NCBI RefSeq assembly: GCF_000709345.1
Contig: NZ_KL448327.1
Location: forward strand, 21,372 to 57,579
DNA length: 36,208 bases
Direction of reading: 5' to 3'
Origin: Polaromonas glacialis
Lineage (GTDB): Bacteria > Pseudomonadota > Gammaproteobacteria > Burkholderiales > Burkholderiaceae_C
The notes beneath the pieces are model-generated. The model had not been told where the DNA came from. It did not search any database and worked only from the letters and a program-made list of their open reading frames with translations. The position numbers and the translations under genes are program-made. Positions 1-7,021 of this stretch are shown here, piece by piece (positions within the stretch are counted from its first letter, which is position 1; the number at the start of each line of letters is the position of its first letter).

Positions 1-552
1 GTTGGCTGGCAGGTGTTCGATTGCGAGAGTGCCGAGCTGGCCAGCCAGTTGCTGCGCGACATCTGCGCGCGGCACAGCATTCCCCCGGGCCAGCTGACGG
101 TGCATTCGGACAATGGCGCGCCGATGAAGGGCGAGACCATGCTCGGCACCATGCAGCGCCTGGGAGTCGCCCACACGCGCAGCCGTCCTTCCGTGAGCAA
201 TGACAATCCGTACATCGAATCAGCATTCAGAACCCTGAAGTACCGCCCCGAACTGCCGGTCAAGCCGTTCGAGAACCTGCTGGCCGCAAGGCGCTGGGTC
301 ACCGAGCTGGCCCATTGGTACAACCACGAGCATCGCCACAGCGCCATCGGCTTCGTAACACCAGCGCAGCGCCATGCCGGCCTGGACAGAGGCCTGCTTG
401 CGCAGCGTGCGCTCGTCTATGAACGGGCCCGCCAGGAAAATCCTCAGCGCTGGTCAGGACAGGCTCGCCAGTGGGCGCATGTCGATGTCGTGCACCTCAA
501 CCCAGAAAACCCACAAATCAAGGAGCTTCGAAACACTCAAAAGGTAGCCTGA
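1..552 (+). CDS. IS3-family transposase OrfB, C-terminal part (5' end outside window)
   Basis: This is the rve/integrase-core part of an IS3-family DDE transposase, which cuts and joins the IS ends. The frame is open from base 1, so the true start lies upstream; the GTG at 13 is not a convincing start. The second catalytic Asp is in HSDNGAP and the catalytic Glu in NPYIESAFRTLKY, followed by the usual WYNHEHRHSAIGFVTPAQRH tail. The stop at 550-552 is 33 nt before the IS right end. The first catalytic Asp would lie just upstream of the window; the truncated relative at 564-1214 has it in FCWDITYLPT. Whether the gene is complete cannot be judged here. Confidence 0.9.
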   Translation, partial: VGWQVFDCESAELASQLLRDICARHSIPPGQLTVHSDNGAPMKGETMLGTMQRLGVAHTRSRPSVSNDNPYIESAFRTLKYRPELPVKPFENLLAARRWVTELAHWYNHEHRHSAIGFVTPAQRHAGLDRGLLAQRALVYERARQENPQRWSGQARQWAHVDVVHLNPENPQIKELRNTQKVA

Positions 553-563
553 CTCACTTCACT

Positions 564-1214
564 TCAGGCGACAACTTCCTTGACAGCCACCGCCGTCAAT
601 TGGCCGGGGCGGATGCTGTGCCGCGCGCAGATGTCGCGCAGCAACTGGCTGGCCAGCTCGGCACTCTCGCAATCGAACACCTGCCAGCCAACGATCTTGC
701 GGCTGAACAGATCCTCGAACAGGTACAGGTAGAAGTGCTGGCCGCGCACCTGGGTTGGCAGGTACGTGATATCCCAGCAAAACACCTGATCGGGCCCGGT
801 CGCGGCCAGGGCGCGCGGCCGGCTGCGCTTTTGCGCTGAACGCTCTGCGCGCCGATGGGCCAACTGGCCCTCCTGGCGCAGCAGGCGGTACATCGTGGAT
901 TCGGACGCCACATAGACGCCGCTGTCGGCCAGGCGAGGCACGATCTGGCTCGGCGGCAAGTCCTTGAACGCTTCGCTGTTGAGCGTGGCCATCACGGCCT
1001 GGCGCTCTTCTTCAAGCAGCTTGTTGGCCGGGCGTGCATAGCGCCGCTTGCCTGAAGGGCGCTGGTCACCCTCGGCCGCCTCAGAGCGCTGCCAGCGCTG
1101 CACGCTGCGGCACGACAAGCCGATCTGGCGGCAAGCCGGTTGCAAACGCGCCCCGTCGGCGCAGGCCTTGTCAATGAGGCCGAGCAACTTTTGGCGCTGC
1201 TGGACGGACGTCAT
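564..1214 (-). pseudogene. IS3-family transposase OrfB, truncated before the second catalytic Asp
   Basis: The N-terminal HTH region and the start of the rve core are present. The first catalytic Asp is in FCWDITYLPTQVRGQ, and the text runs through FDCESAELASQLLRDICARH as in copy A. The native sequence ends at GQLT, just where copy A continues into VHSDNG; the following AVAVKEVVA is read from junction DNA and the end of copy A. The second Asp and the Glu are therefore missing and the protein should be inactive. The ATG overlaps the orfA stop in an ATGA (1211-1214). IS3 elements usually fuse OrfA and OrfB by frameshifting; here the overlap would also allow reinitiation. Confidence 0.85.
568..585. 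repeat. Right terminal inverted repeat of IS3 copy A
   Basis: GCGACAACTTCCTTGACA read outward matches the outward-read terminus of copy B at 1777-1794. The outermost bases TGTCA at both termini are compatible with an IS3-family end. Confidence 0.75.
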
Positions 1215-1735
1215 TTGTCCGCGCCCTCCAACAGCGCCTGGAAGTTTTTTTGCAACACCAGCAAGGCAGCCACCTCGGCCAGCGCCTTTTCCTTGCGCCT
1301 GAGTTCGCGCTGCAACTGATCATGCTGGCGCTGCAGCTCGCGAAAGGCGCCGCTCGCCTCGCGTGAAGCGGGCACGGCAGGGGTGCAAAACGCCTGGTGC
1401 CACTGCACCAGCTGATGCTCGAACACGCCATGCTCGCGGCACCAGCTGGCCCGGGCCATGTCATCCAGTGCATAGCTTTGCTGCAGCGCCATCAAACGCT
1501 GTGCAGGCGTCCAGGCCGACGCCGGGCCGTCCAGTGCAGCAGTTGCAGCGGACACCGGGGGGGCTATCGTGCCGGTTTTCTTGCTTGCGCTTTGCAGCCA
1601 CTTCCTGAGCGTGCCGGCGGACATGTTGAGTTCACTGGCAACGCTGATAACGGAACGCGTGCCGCGATGCCTGGCTTTGAGCAATGCCTGCTCTTTAAAT
1701 TCAAGGGAGTGATGTGAATGCGGTGTTCTGGTCAT
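1211..1735 (-). CDS. IS3-family transposase OrfA (HTH protein)
   Basis: The protein (174 residues from the chosen ATG) begins MTRTPHSHHSLEFKEQALLK, a normal OrfA N-terminus, with an HTH region around RSVISVASELNMSAGTLRKW. Coiled-coil sequence (FRELQRQHDQLQRELRRKEK) lies near the C-terminus, as in OrfA proteins that pair with OrfB. The frame opens upstream at 1795, but that extension would begin outside the IS terminus, so ATG 1735 was chosen; no good Shine-Dalgarno is seen. Its partner OrfB is truncated, so any remaining role would be as a DNA-binding regulator of related elements. Confidence 0.85.
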   Translation of the reverse strand: MTRTPHSHHSLEFKEQALLKARHRGTRSVISVASELNMSAGTLRKWLQSASKKTGTIAPPVSAATAALDGPASAWTPAQRLMALQQSYALDDMARASWCREHGVFEHQLVQWHQAFCTPAVPASREASGAFRELQRQHDQLQRELRRKEKALAEVAALLVLQKNFQALLEGADK

Positions 1736-1776
1736 GAAATGTCGTTGCCGGGCAGTTAGCCATTGAAGAATTGGAC

Positions 1777-1794
1777 GCGACAACAAGTCTGACA
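1777..1794. repeat. Left terminal inverted repeat of IS3 copy B
   Basis: GCGACAACAAGTCTGACA is the outward-read left end of copy B. The istA reading frame of the IS21 element resumes beyond it. Confidence 0.75.
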
Positions 1795-2096
1795 CCCGGG
1801 GGCAGCATGACGGTGACGCCTTTGCGGCGCAGTTCTTGGTGCATGCGCCCGTAGTCCGGACGGGCGAAGGTGCAGGCCTTGGATGACCCGAACAATCGGT
1901 GTTCCAAATCGGTCTCGCTCATGGCGTCAATGGCGCTCCAGTCAAGACCGACCGTCGCCGCCAGGGCGCAGTATTTGGTGACGCTGCCTTTGGCGATGCC
2001 AAGGGCGGTAGCTATTTGTTGGTGGCTTTGCTCACCAACGAGTTTGAGACGCAGGGCGTCTTTAAGTTTGCGCATGTTGATCCTGGGGGTAGGCAT
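1795..2096 (-). pseudogene. istA: IS21-family IstA transposase, N-terminal fragment
   Basis: The first ~95 residues of an IS21 IstA are present, starting MPTPRINMRKLKDALRLK, with an HTH (SHQQIATALGIAKGSVTKY) and the conserved DLEHRLFGSS and PDYGRMHQELRRKGVTVML stretches. After VML the frame runs into the end of IS3 copy B, so the DDE domain and istB are gone. IstA is the DNA-cleaving transposase that works with the IstB ATPase; this remnant has only the DNA-binding part. The family call rests on recognising these motifs. Confidence 0.88.
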
Positions 2097-2175
2097 GTGG
2101 CTCCTGACAAACTGCCAGAGGCTACAGACCCACCAAGTTGATTTACATGCGCAACACCATGCCTACTGGAGCATC

Positions 2176-2292
2176 GGTCACGATCGCCGGAATTCGCGGT
2201 CACGATGCCGGAATCTGTGATTTAACCCCCGGTCACGATGACCGGAATCCCTGGTCACATTGCCGGAATGTGCGGTCACGATGAAACGGAAT
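2176..2292. repeat. Five tandem-spaced terminal repeats of the IS21-family end
   Basis: Five near copies of GGTCACGATgnCCGGAAT lie in the same orientation at 2176-2193, 2198-2214, 2231-2248, 2253-2269 and 2274-2292. IS21-family ends are known to carry multiple transposase-binding repeats next to the istA start, which fits the position 80 nt upstream of istA. The last copy (ATGAAACGGAAT) is the most diverged and probably lies nearest the outer end. Confidence 0.85.
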
Positions 2293-2632
2293 ATGCAGCG
2301 AACACGTATCGCCCCGAGCAACCGTGATGCAGCAAAAGACCTCGCGACCCGTTCAGTTCGAAATTACACAAGCGACCCGCGACGCAGTTAGCGACTGGAT
2401 CAAGGAGGCCAAACTTGGGCAGGACGATTACTTGTTCCCCAGTCGCATTCACGACTCCCCGCATATTGGAACCCGTCAATACGCTCGCATCGTTGATTCT
2501 TGGGTCTCAGATTGGGCTGAATCCGTCCGAATACGGGACACATTCAATGCGGCGAACCAAGGCAACCTTGATTTACCGGCGGACAAAGAATCTTAGGGCA
2601 GTGCAATTGCTTCTTGGCCATTCCAAGTTGGA
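2285..2632 (+). pseudogene. Tyrosine site-specific integrase, 5' and middle fragment
   Basis: This is a broken tyrosine recombinase gene. In frame from about 2285 it reads RATVMQQKTSRPVQFEIT, then LFPSRIHDSPHIGTRQYARIVDSWV. A one-base loss near 2501-2508 shifts the frame, after which QIGLNPSEYGTHSMRRTKAT and LRAVQLLLGHSKL continue the family sequence, with the catalytic HxxR (HSMR) and LLGH. The N-terminus is missing, with the IS21-type end abutting it. At 2629-2632 the gene is cut by the RIT element between the catalytic His of LLGH and the Tyr; the 3' end resumes at 6055. Confidence 0.88.
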
Positions 2633-2657
2633 CTATCTCCCGCGCCGGACTATGTCC
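2630..2657. repeat. Left terminal inverted repeat of RIT element
   Basis: These 28 bp are the exact reverse complement of 6000-6027. The repeat starts GGACTATCTCCCGCG and ends GGACTATGTCC, so it contains two related GGACTATnTCC blocks, probably recombinase-binding sites. Confidence 0.95.
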
Positions 2658-2705
2658 CGTGTTTGCGGAACCGCAAGCGTAGGTACGGCCTGCGACCTTA
2701 GTCGC

Positions 2706-2714
2706 TGGACATAG
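2706..2714 (+). repeat. Subterminal GGACATAG box, left
   Basis: TGGACATAG lies 49 bp inside the left repeat. Its reverse complement occurs 42 bp inside the right repeat (5950-5958), and the same word is part of the terminal repeats. This is a candidate accessory (arm-type) binding site of the Rit recombinases. Confidence 0.55.
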
Positions 2715-2756
2715 CAATGCTCCTTACTGGGCGCTGTTGCCCGCAAGGAGAGCATC

Positions 2757-4007
2757 TTGGAACGAACCTATGAGAGCGCCATGGCGCTCGCCAATCGCGC
2801 CACCGGACCATTGGCGGCGCATTTCGAATCGTGGGTCAGCTCGCTGATCGACAAGCAGTACGCTGCAGCTGTCGTCTACGTCAAGGCGCGGCATGCGGCA
2901 GCATTCGACCACTGGTTAACCGCACAGCGAATTGATCTTGAGGATCTCAGCGAGGTTCATCTCACCCAGTACCAGGACCGACGGCGGCGAATGCGTCAGC
3001 CCGTTTGTGCCTCCACGCGGCGGCAAGAACGACGCGAGTTGGTCCACCTGCTTGGCGACCTGCGCGAGCTGGGCGTGTGCGCTAAGGCCCGCGTGGCGAC
3101 GGTGCCGACCGACGATATTGCCGCCGCCTTTGGGCACCACCTGCAGCACCAGCAAGGCCTGGCGGACTCCTCGATTGAGCGCTACAGGACCGTCGCTCGG
3201 CAATTCCTTGTTGAGTGCTTCGGCCAGGGCGCTGTTGATCTGAGCACCATTGGCACCGTCGACGTCATCGGGTTCGTGCAACGGCAATCCAAGCGCCTGA
3301 CGCCCCCGGCGGTGAAGTGCGTCATCAACGGCCTGCGCTCCTTCCTTCGATACGCCCAGTATCGCGGCGATGTCGTGCCTGAACTCGTCGCTGCCGTGCC
3401 GGCGGTGGCCAGCTGGGCATGCACGCCGGCTGTGCCCAAGGCGATCTCCGCGGAGCATGCCCAACGAGCCATTGACAGCTGTGACCTCACCACAGCGATC
3501 GGCCTTCGCGATCGCGCTGTCCTGTTGCTGTTGGCGCGCCTGGGTCTGCGGGCTCGCGAGGTCATCGCATTGCGCTTGGAGGATTGCGATTGGGATCGCG
3601 GCCAGCTGCTCATTTGCGGAAAGGCTCGACGCGAGTGCATCCTGCCGATGCCCGTCGACGTGGGCGAGGCCATCGCCGCCTATCTCGAGCGCGGACGACA
3701 CCACTGCGAAGACCGCCACCTATTCTTGCGGTCCATGGCGCCGGTGCGCGGACTCCTGCAAGGCTCCGACGGCATCGGCTCGATCGTGCGCTACGCGCTG
3801 CGCCGAGCCCAGGTCGATGCGCCGCACAGCGGCTCGCACCAGTTCCGTCACGCCCTGGCCGTACGCATGCTGCAAAGCGGCGCCTCGTTGCCAGAGATCG
3901 GCGAGGTGCTGCGCCACCGCAGCCAGCAGTCCACATCCATCTACGCCAGGGTCGACATCGAAGCATTGCGGTGCTTGGTCGTGGCTTGGCCGGGAGCTGC
4001 GCAATGA
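2757..4007 (+). CDS. ritA: RIT tyrosine recombinase RitA
   Basis: First of three tyrosine recombinases predicted to act together on the element ends. The 416-residue protein has an N-terminal SAM-like DNA-binding region and a C-terminal catalytic domain: Arg in LGLRAREVIALRLED, Lys region GKARRE, HxxR in SHQFRHALAVRML (His near 361), second His in LRHRS (near 387) and the Tyr nucleophile in SIYARVD (near 396). The TTG start is chosen because AAGGAG lies 7 nt upstream at 2744-2749; the first in-frame ATG (2781) has no such site. The stop overlaps the ritB start in ATGA (4004-4007), so translation is probably coupled. All catalytic residues appear intact. Confidence 0.93.
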   Translation: MERTYESAMALANRATGPLAAHFESWVSSLIDKQYAAAVVYVKARHAAAFDHWLTAQRIDLEDLSEVHLTQYQDRRRRMRQPVCASTRRQERRELVHLLGDLRELGVCAKARVATVPTDDIAAAFGHHLQHQQGLADSSIERYRTVARQFLVECFGQGAVDLSTIGTVDVIGFVQRQSKRLTPPAVKCVINGLRSFLRYAQYRGDVVPELVAAVPAVASWACTPAVPKAISAEHAQRAIDSCDLTTAIGLRDRAVLLLLARLGLRAREVIALRLEDCDWDRGQLLICGKARRECILPMPVDVGEAIAAYLERGRHHCEDRHLFLRSMAPVRGLLQGSDGIGSIVRYALRRAQVDAPHSGSHQFRHALAVRMLQSGASLPEIGEVLRHRSQQSTSIYARVDIEALRCLVVAWPGAAQ

Positions 4008-4945
4008 ACACGCTTGATCAGGCCTTGAGAGAGTATCTCGAACTGCGTCGCGCTCTGGGCTTCAAGATGCGCGACGCCGGTCTTGTGCTGCCACGGTTCG
4101 TCGCCTTCATGCAAGAGCGCCAGGCGCCGTACATCACCGCGCGACTGGCGCTGGAGTGGGCGCAGCAGGCACAGACGGTTCAACCCGCTGAGTGGGCCCG
4201 GCGCCTGGGCTTCGTGCGCGGCTTCGCTCGATACCGCAGCGCCACCGACGGCCGAACAGAGGTGCCGCCGCCGGAACTGCTACCCCACCGCTCGACCCGC
4301 GCCAGGCCCCACATCTACACGGAGCAGGAAGTGCAACGCCTGTTGGATGCGGCGCTGCAACTGCCGACGAAGCGGCCGTCGTCGTCGCTACGCCCCTGGG
4401 TATTCCATTGCCTGCTGGGTTTGCTCAGCGTCACCGGTCTGCGCATCTCGGAGGCGCTGGACTTGAAGCTCGACGATGTCGACCTCGAGCAGGGTGTTCT
4501 GACGATTCGGGCTGCGAAGCGGGGTCGATGGCGTCTCGTGCCGATCCACGCATCGACCGTCACGGCCCTGACCGACTACCTTCGACGTCGAGAGCAGTTC
4601 CTCGGTCATACGGCTTCGCAGTTCGTGTTCATCTCCACCCGCGGCACGCGCCTGGACATCGGCCGCGTTCACCGGGCCTTCTACATGCTCTCGCGGCAGG
4701 CGGGATTGCGTGCGCTTGGCGCCAGCAAAGGCCCGAGGCTGCACGATTTCAGGCATCGCTTCGCGGTCCTGACGCTTTTGCGCTGGTACCAGGCCGGTAA
4801 CGACCCCGCGCGCAAGCTGCCGGTGCTGTCGACCTTCCTTGGCCATGTCTACGTCGGCGGAACCTACTGGTACCTGAGTGCCTGGCCGGAGTTGATGGCA
4901 CAGGCGATGGCTCGGCTGGAACGGCGCTGGGGAGATCCATCATGA
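4004..4945 (+). CDS. ritB: RIT tyrosine recombinase RitB
   Basis: Second recombinase of the trio, 313 residues from the ATG that overlaps the ritA stop. The frame is open far upstream, but that extension lies inside ritA and is rejected. Catalytic features: Arg in TGLRISEALDLKLDD, HxxR in LHDFRHRFAVL, LGH in STFLGHVYVGG and a Tyr in GTYWYLS (near 290). The spacing around FRHRFAVLTLLRWYQAG, before the LGH, is longer than in XerC/D-type proteins. The stop overlaps the ritC ATG (4942-4945), again in ATGA. Confidence 0.93.
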   Translation: MNTLDQALREYLELRRALGFKMRDAGLVLPRFVAFMQERQAPYITARLALEWAQQAQTVQPAEWARRLGFVRGFARYRSATDGRTEVPPPELLPHRSTRARPHIYTEQEVQRLLDAALQLPTKRPSSSLRPWVFHCLLGLLSVTGLRISEALDLKLDDVDLEQGVLTIRAAKRGRWRLVPIHASTVTALTDYLRRREQFLGHTASQFVFISTRGTRLDIGRVHRAFYMLSRQAGLRALGASKGPRLHDFRHRFAVLTLLRWYQAGNDPARKLPVLSTFLGHVYVGGTYWYLSAWPELMAQAMARLERRWGDPS

Positions 4946-5940
4946 CGGGCCAGTCGAGTCTGGCCCCGCTGCTGCAGGCCTTCTTCACCCAGCGCCTGAT
5001 GCAGCAGCGTCAGGCCAGCGCGCACACCATCGCGTCCTACAGAGATACGTGGCGACTGCTACTTCAGTTCGCCCAGCGGCGGTTGCACAAGGCGCCTTCG
5101 GTGCTTGTCTTGGAGGACATCGACGCGCCGCTGATCACGGCGTTCCTAGATGATCTGGAGATGGTCCGAAGAGTCACGGCGCGAACGCGCAATCTGCGCC
5201 TGACCGCGGTTCATTCATTCTTCCGCTACGCCGCCTTCGAGGCGCCGGCGAATTCGGCGCAGATTCAAAGGGTGCTGGCCATTCCGGCCAAGCGCTTCAC
5301 GCGCGCCTTGGTGCCGTTCCTGAGTCGGCCGGAGGTCGATGCGCTGCTTGCGGCGCCAGATCAACGCACCTGGTCCGGACGGCGCGATCACGCACTGATC
5401 CTGTTGGCCGTGCAGACGGGCTTACGACTGTCGGAGCTGACCAGTCTTCGACCCGACGACTTGCATGTAGGCACCGGCGCACACGTCCGCGTGATCGGCA
5501 AGGGCCGTAAGGAGCGATGTACACCGCTGAGCAAGAACACGCGGACCGTCCTTGCTGCGTGGGTGCGAGAGCCGCCGCTGGCGGCAAACCAGCCGCTGTT
5601 TCCCAATGCGCGCGGCGGTACATTGAGCGCGCACGGATTGCAGTACCTGTTGGCCAAGCACGTGGCAGCAGCCAGCGACGCCTGCCCGTCGCTGAAGCGC
5701 AAGCGTGTCAGCCCACACGTGCTGCGGCATACCACGGCGATGGACCTGCTGCAGGAGGGCACGGAGCAGATCGCGATCGCCCTGTGGCTAGGCCATGAGT
5801 CGATCGAGACAACCCAGGTCTATTTGGACGCCGACCTGGAGTTGAAGCAGAAGATCCTCGACAAGACGACTCCTCCCACCGGCAAGCCTGGTCGCTACCG
5901 CCCCGGCGACAAGCTGCTGGCGTTCTTGAAGGGGTTGTAG
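4942..5940 (+). CDS. ritC: RIT tyrosine recombinase RitC
   Basis: Third recombinase, 332 residues and the most XerC/D-like. The N-terminal domain contains HTIASYRDTWRLLLQFAQ. The catalytic domain has Arg in TGLRLSELTSLRPDD, Lys in GKGRKERCTPL, HxxR in SPHVLRHTTAMDLL, LGHES and Tyr in TTQVYLDADLELK (near 294). A C-terminal tail (TTPPTGKPGRYRPGDKLL) extends past the Tyr by about 38 residues. The stop lies 60 nt before the right terminal repeat, so the operon fills the element. Confidence 0.95.
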   Translation: MTGQSSLAPLLQAFFTQRLMQQRQASAHTIASYRDTWRLLLQFAQRRLHKAPSVLVLEDIDAPLITAFLDDLEMVRRVTARTRNLRLTAVHSFFRYAAFEAPANSAQIQRVLAIPAKRFTRALVPFLSRPEVDALLAAPDQRTWSGRRDHALILLAVQTGLRLSELTSLRPDDLHVGTGAHVRVIGKGRKERCTPLSKNTRTVLAAWVREPPLAANQPLFPNARGGTLSAHGLQYLLAKHVAAASDACPSLKRKRVSPHVLRHTTAMDLLQEGTEQIAIALWLGHESIETTQVYLDADLELKQKILDKTTPPTGKPGRYRPGDKLLAFLKGL

Positions 5941-5949
5941 GCCTTCGGC

Positions 5950-5958
5950 CTATGTCCA
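5950..5958 (-). repeat. Subterminal GGACATAG box, right
   Basis: CTATGTCCA is the reverse complement of the left box at 2706-2714 and lies 42 bp inside the right terminal repeat, which gives the two ends a mirrored layout. Confidence 0.55.
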
Positions 5959-5999
5959 CAACCGCGCATGCCGGTTCATTGGAGGCCGGCCGCGTGGCA

Positions 6000-6027
6000 G
6001 GACATAGTCCGGCGCGGGAGATAGTCC
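6000..6027. repeat. Right terminal inverted repeat of RIT element
   Basis: Exact reverse complement of 2630-2657 over 28 bp. Confidence 0.95.
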
Positions 6028-6056
6028 AGCCTATGGACTGATGTACATAGGCTGGA
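6025..6056. other. Hairpin / attachment-core half retained at right end of RIT element
   Basis: Arms TCCAGCCTATG (6025-6035) and CATAGGCTGGA (6046-6056) are perfect 11-bp complements around a 10-bp spacer, GACTGATGTA. Joining 6056 to 2633, as in an excised circle, lengthens the arms to 36 bp each (6000-6035 against 6046-6056 plus 2633-2657). This layout is typical of a tyrosine-recombinase core site. Confidence 0.8.
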
Positions 6057-6126
6057 GAGCACTGTGCGCTACCTTGGAATTGAAGTTGATGATGCATTGA
6101 AAATGGCCGAGCAAACTGAAATCTGA
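6055..6126 (+). pseudogene. Tyrosine integrase, 3' fragment
   Basis: The frame ESTVRYLGIEVDDALKMAEQ followed by TEI and TGA is the C-terminus of the integrase cut at 2632; it carries the Tyr nucleophile in VRYLG. It joins in frame to LLGHSKL once the RIT element is removed. The 174 bp that follow, up to the next gene, show nothing I recognise. Confidence 0.9.
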
Positions 6127-6300
6127 CCGGTAGTAGATGCCCGGCAGCAAAAAACGCCTGTTTGCCAGCCTGCCAGAAAGCGGGTACTGACGGCCGTCGG
6201 GTTTCGCTGCACAGAAGCCGAACGCGGTGCTTTTAGCCTGACCGGCACGACATACCCGCCTAGCCGTTTGGCCGCGTCAAAAAACCGCACCAGAGCCCTA

Positions 6301-6945
6301 TCATTGAGGATATGCGTTGTAGATTAACCTGCCTGCGCCTGCAGCCTTGATAAGGAGCACATTGAACGCTGTTCCATCCGCACGCAAACAATAATTTGCG
6401 TTGTTCGGCGCAGGCGAACTCGGTCCGGACTTCAAAAGATTGACCCACCCCCCTCCATTTTGTCGCACATGATTAATGCTTGCCAGGATTTGAACTTGGG
6501 TGCAGGCGTCCGGCCACATCGAGGAACCGCCCTTGATTCGCGTTTGCCAGGGGCCCCCGCCGTTGCGAGGGGCCGTGATGCAAAAGTTCGTCATGCTGTA
6601 CATGCCGTTGTTGACCGGCGAAACTACCCCTAGATTAATACGCACATTCGATTGCACGGGCGGAGGGGGGCAAGACACGGCACGCTGCTGCGTGTTCACG
6701 GGATTCACCCCCAGCGGCCGCGAGTGAAATCCCGAGGCCTGGCCCCCGTTTGCATTGACAATCTCACCGCAGAAGATGTGATTCAAGTTGATGCGCCAGA
6801 CCTCAGGTTGTCCGCTGATGATCGAGTCAAGTGGTTGGGGGCAGACCAGCTGCGCATGCGAAGCACCGATGAAGCATGTGCAGGCGAGCAGAATCAATGT
6901 CGGCCCGCATGAGCGAGATCGCAAGCTCGGTTTCGCGATTTGCAT
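6301..6945 (-). CDS. Secreted EndoU-type nuclease domain protein
   Basis: The 214-residue protein has a Sec signal peptide (basic start, LILLACTCFIGASHA, likely cleaved before QLVCPQ). The mature part matches the bacterial EndoU pattern: NLNHIFCGEI with the first His, SGFHSRPLG with the second His, SSMWPDACTQVQILASINHV in the position of the family's 'SxxxP..W...i..ai' stretch, and a C-terminal LIYNAYPQ like the family's terminal AYP. EndoU enzymes are metal-dependent or metal-independent RNases used in bacteria mainly as exported toxins. Six Cys in the mature part suggest disulfides in the periplasm or outside. ATG 6945 was chosen over an upstream ATG (7095) because the signal peptide starts there and GGAAGG lies upstream. 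No obvious immunity gene follows. Confidence 0.75.
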   Translation of the reverse strand: MQIAKPSLRSRSCGPTLILLACTCFIGASHAQLVCPQPLDSIISGQPEVWRINLNHIFCGEIVNANGGQASGFHSRPLGVNPVNTQQRAVSCPPPPVQSNVRINLGVVSPVNNGMYSMTNFCITAPRNGGGPWQTRIKGGSSMWPDACTQVQILASINHVRQNGGGWVNLLKSGPSSPAPNNANYCLRADGTAFNVLLIKAAGAGRLIYNAYPQ

Positions 6946-7021
6946 CAATACACCTTCCCAAGTGCCGCACTGCGGCTTTGCCGACCGCGTGGTCAAACGT
7001 CCTAGGTATTCCTCTTCGTGC

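Larger units (their letters stand above)
1..585 (+). mobile_element. IS3-family element, right part (copy A), cut by window edge
   Basis: The segment holds the 3' part of an IS3 orfB and the element's right end. The terminal repeat at 568-585 (GCGACAACTTCCTTGACA) pairs with the terminus of copy B at 1777-1794 (GCGACAACAAGTCTGACA), 14 of 18 positions alike, which fixes the right end at 585. The left part lies outside the window. The first ~110 bases are almost the reverse complement of 594-702, because copy B is a related element in the opposite orientation. Confidence 0.8.
594..1794 (-). mobile_element. IS3-family element, truncated (copy B)
   Basis: The element keeps its left end (repeat at 1777-1794), orfA and the first ~200 codons of orfB, all on the minus strand. 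It stops at about 594, a few bases from the right end of copy A, inside the TGACGG stretch that both copies share. About 8 bases (586-593) between the two copies belong clearly to neither. It lies inside an IS21-type istA gene and cannot transpose by itself because half of the catalytic domain and the right end are missing. Confidence 0.8.
2630..6056 (+). mobile_element. RIT (recombinase in trio) element
   Basis: A compact element made of three overlapping tyrosine-recombinase genes and short ends, with no cargo. It has a perfect 28-bp terminal inverted repeat (2630-2657 and 6000-6027), followed on the right by a 32-bp hairpin (6025-6056). The target is a tyrosine integrase gene; removing 2633-6056 (3424 bp) restores its frame exactly (AAG TTG GAG AGC ACT). 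TGGA occurs at both junctions (2629-2632 and 6053-6056). RIT elements with this gene order and inverted-repeat ends are a described class; the att reconstruction here is my reading. Confidence 0.93.

Noticed and set aside
2176..2292. CRISPR-like array
   Set aside because: Spacing of the repeats is irregular and too short for spacers; position and sequence fit the IS21 terminus.
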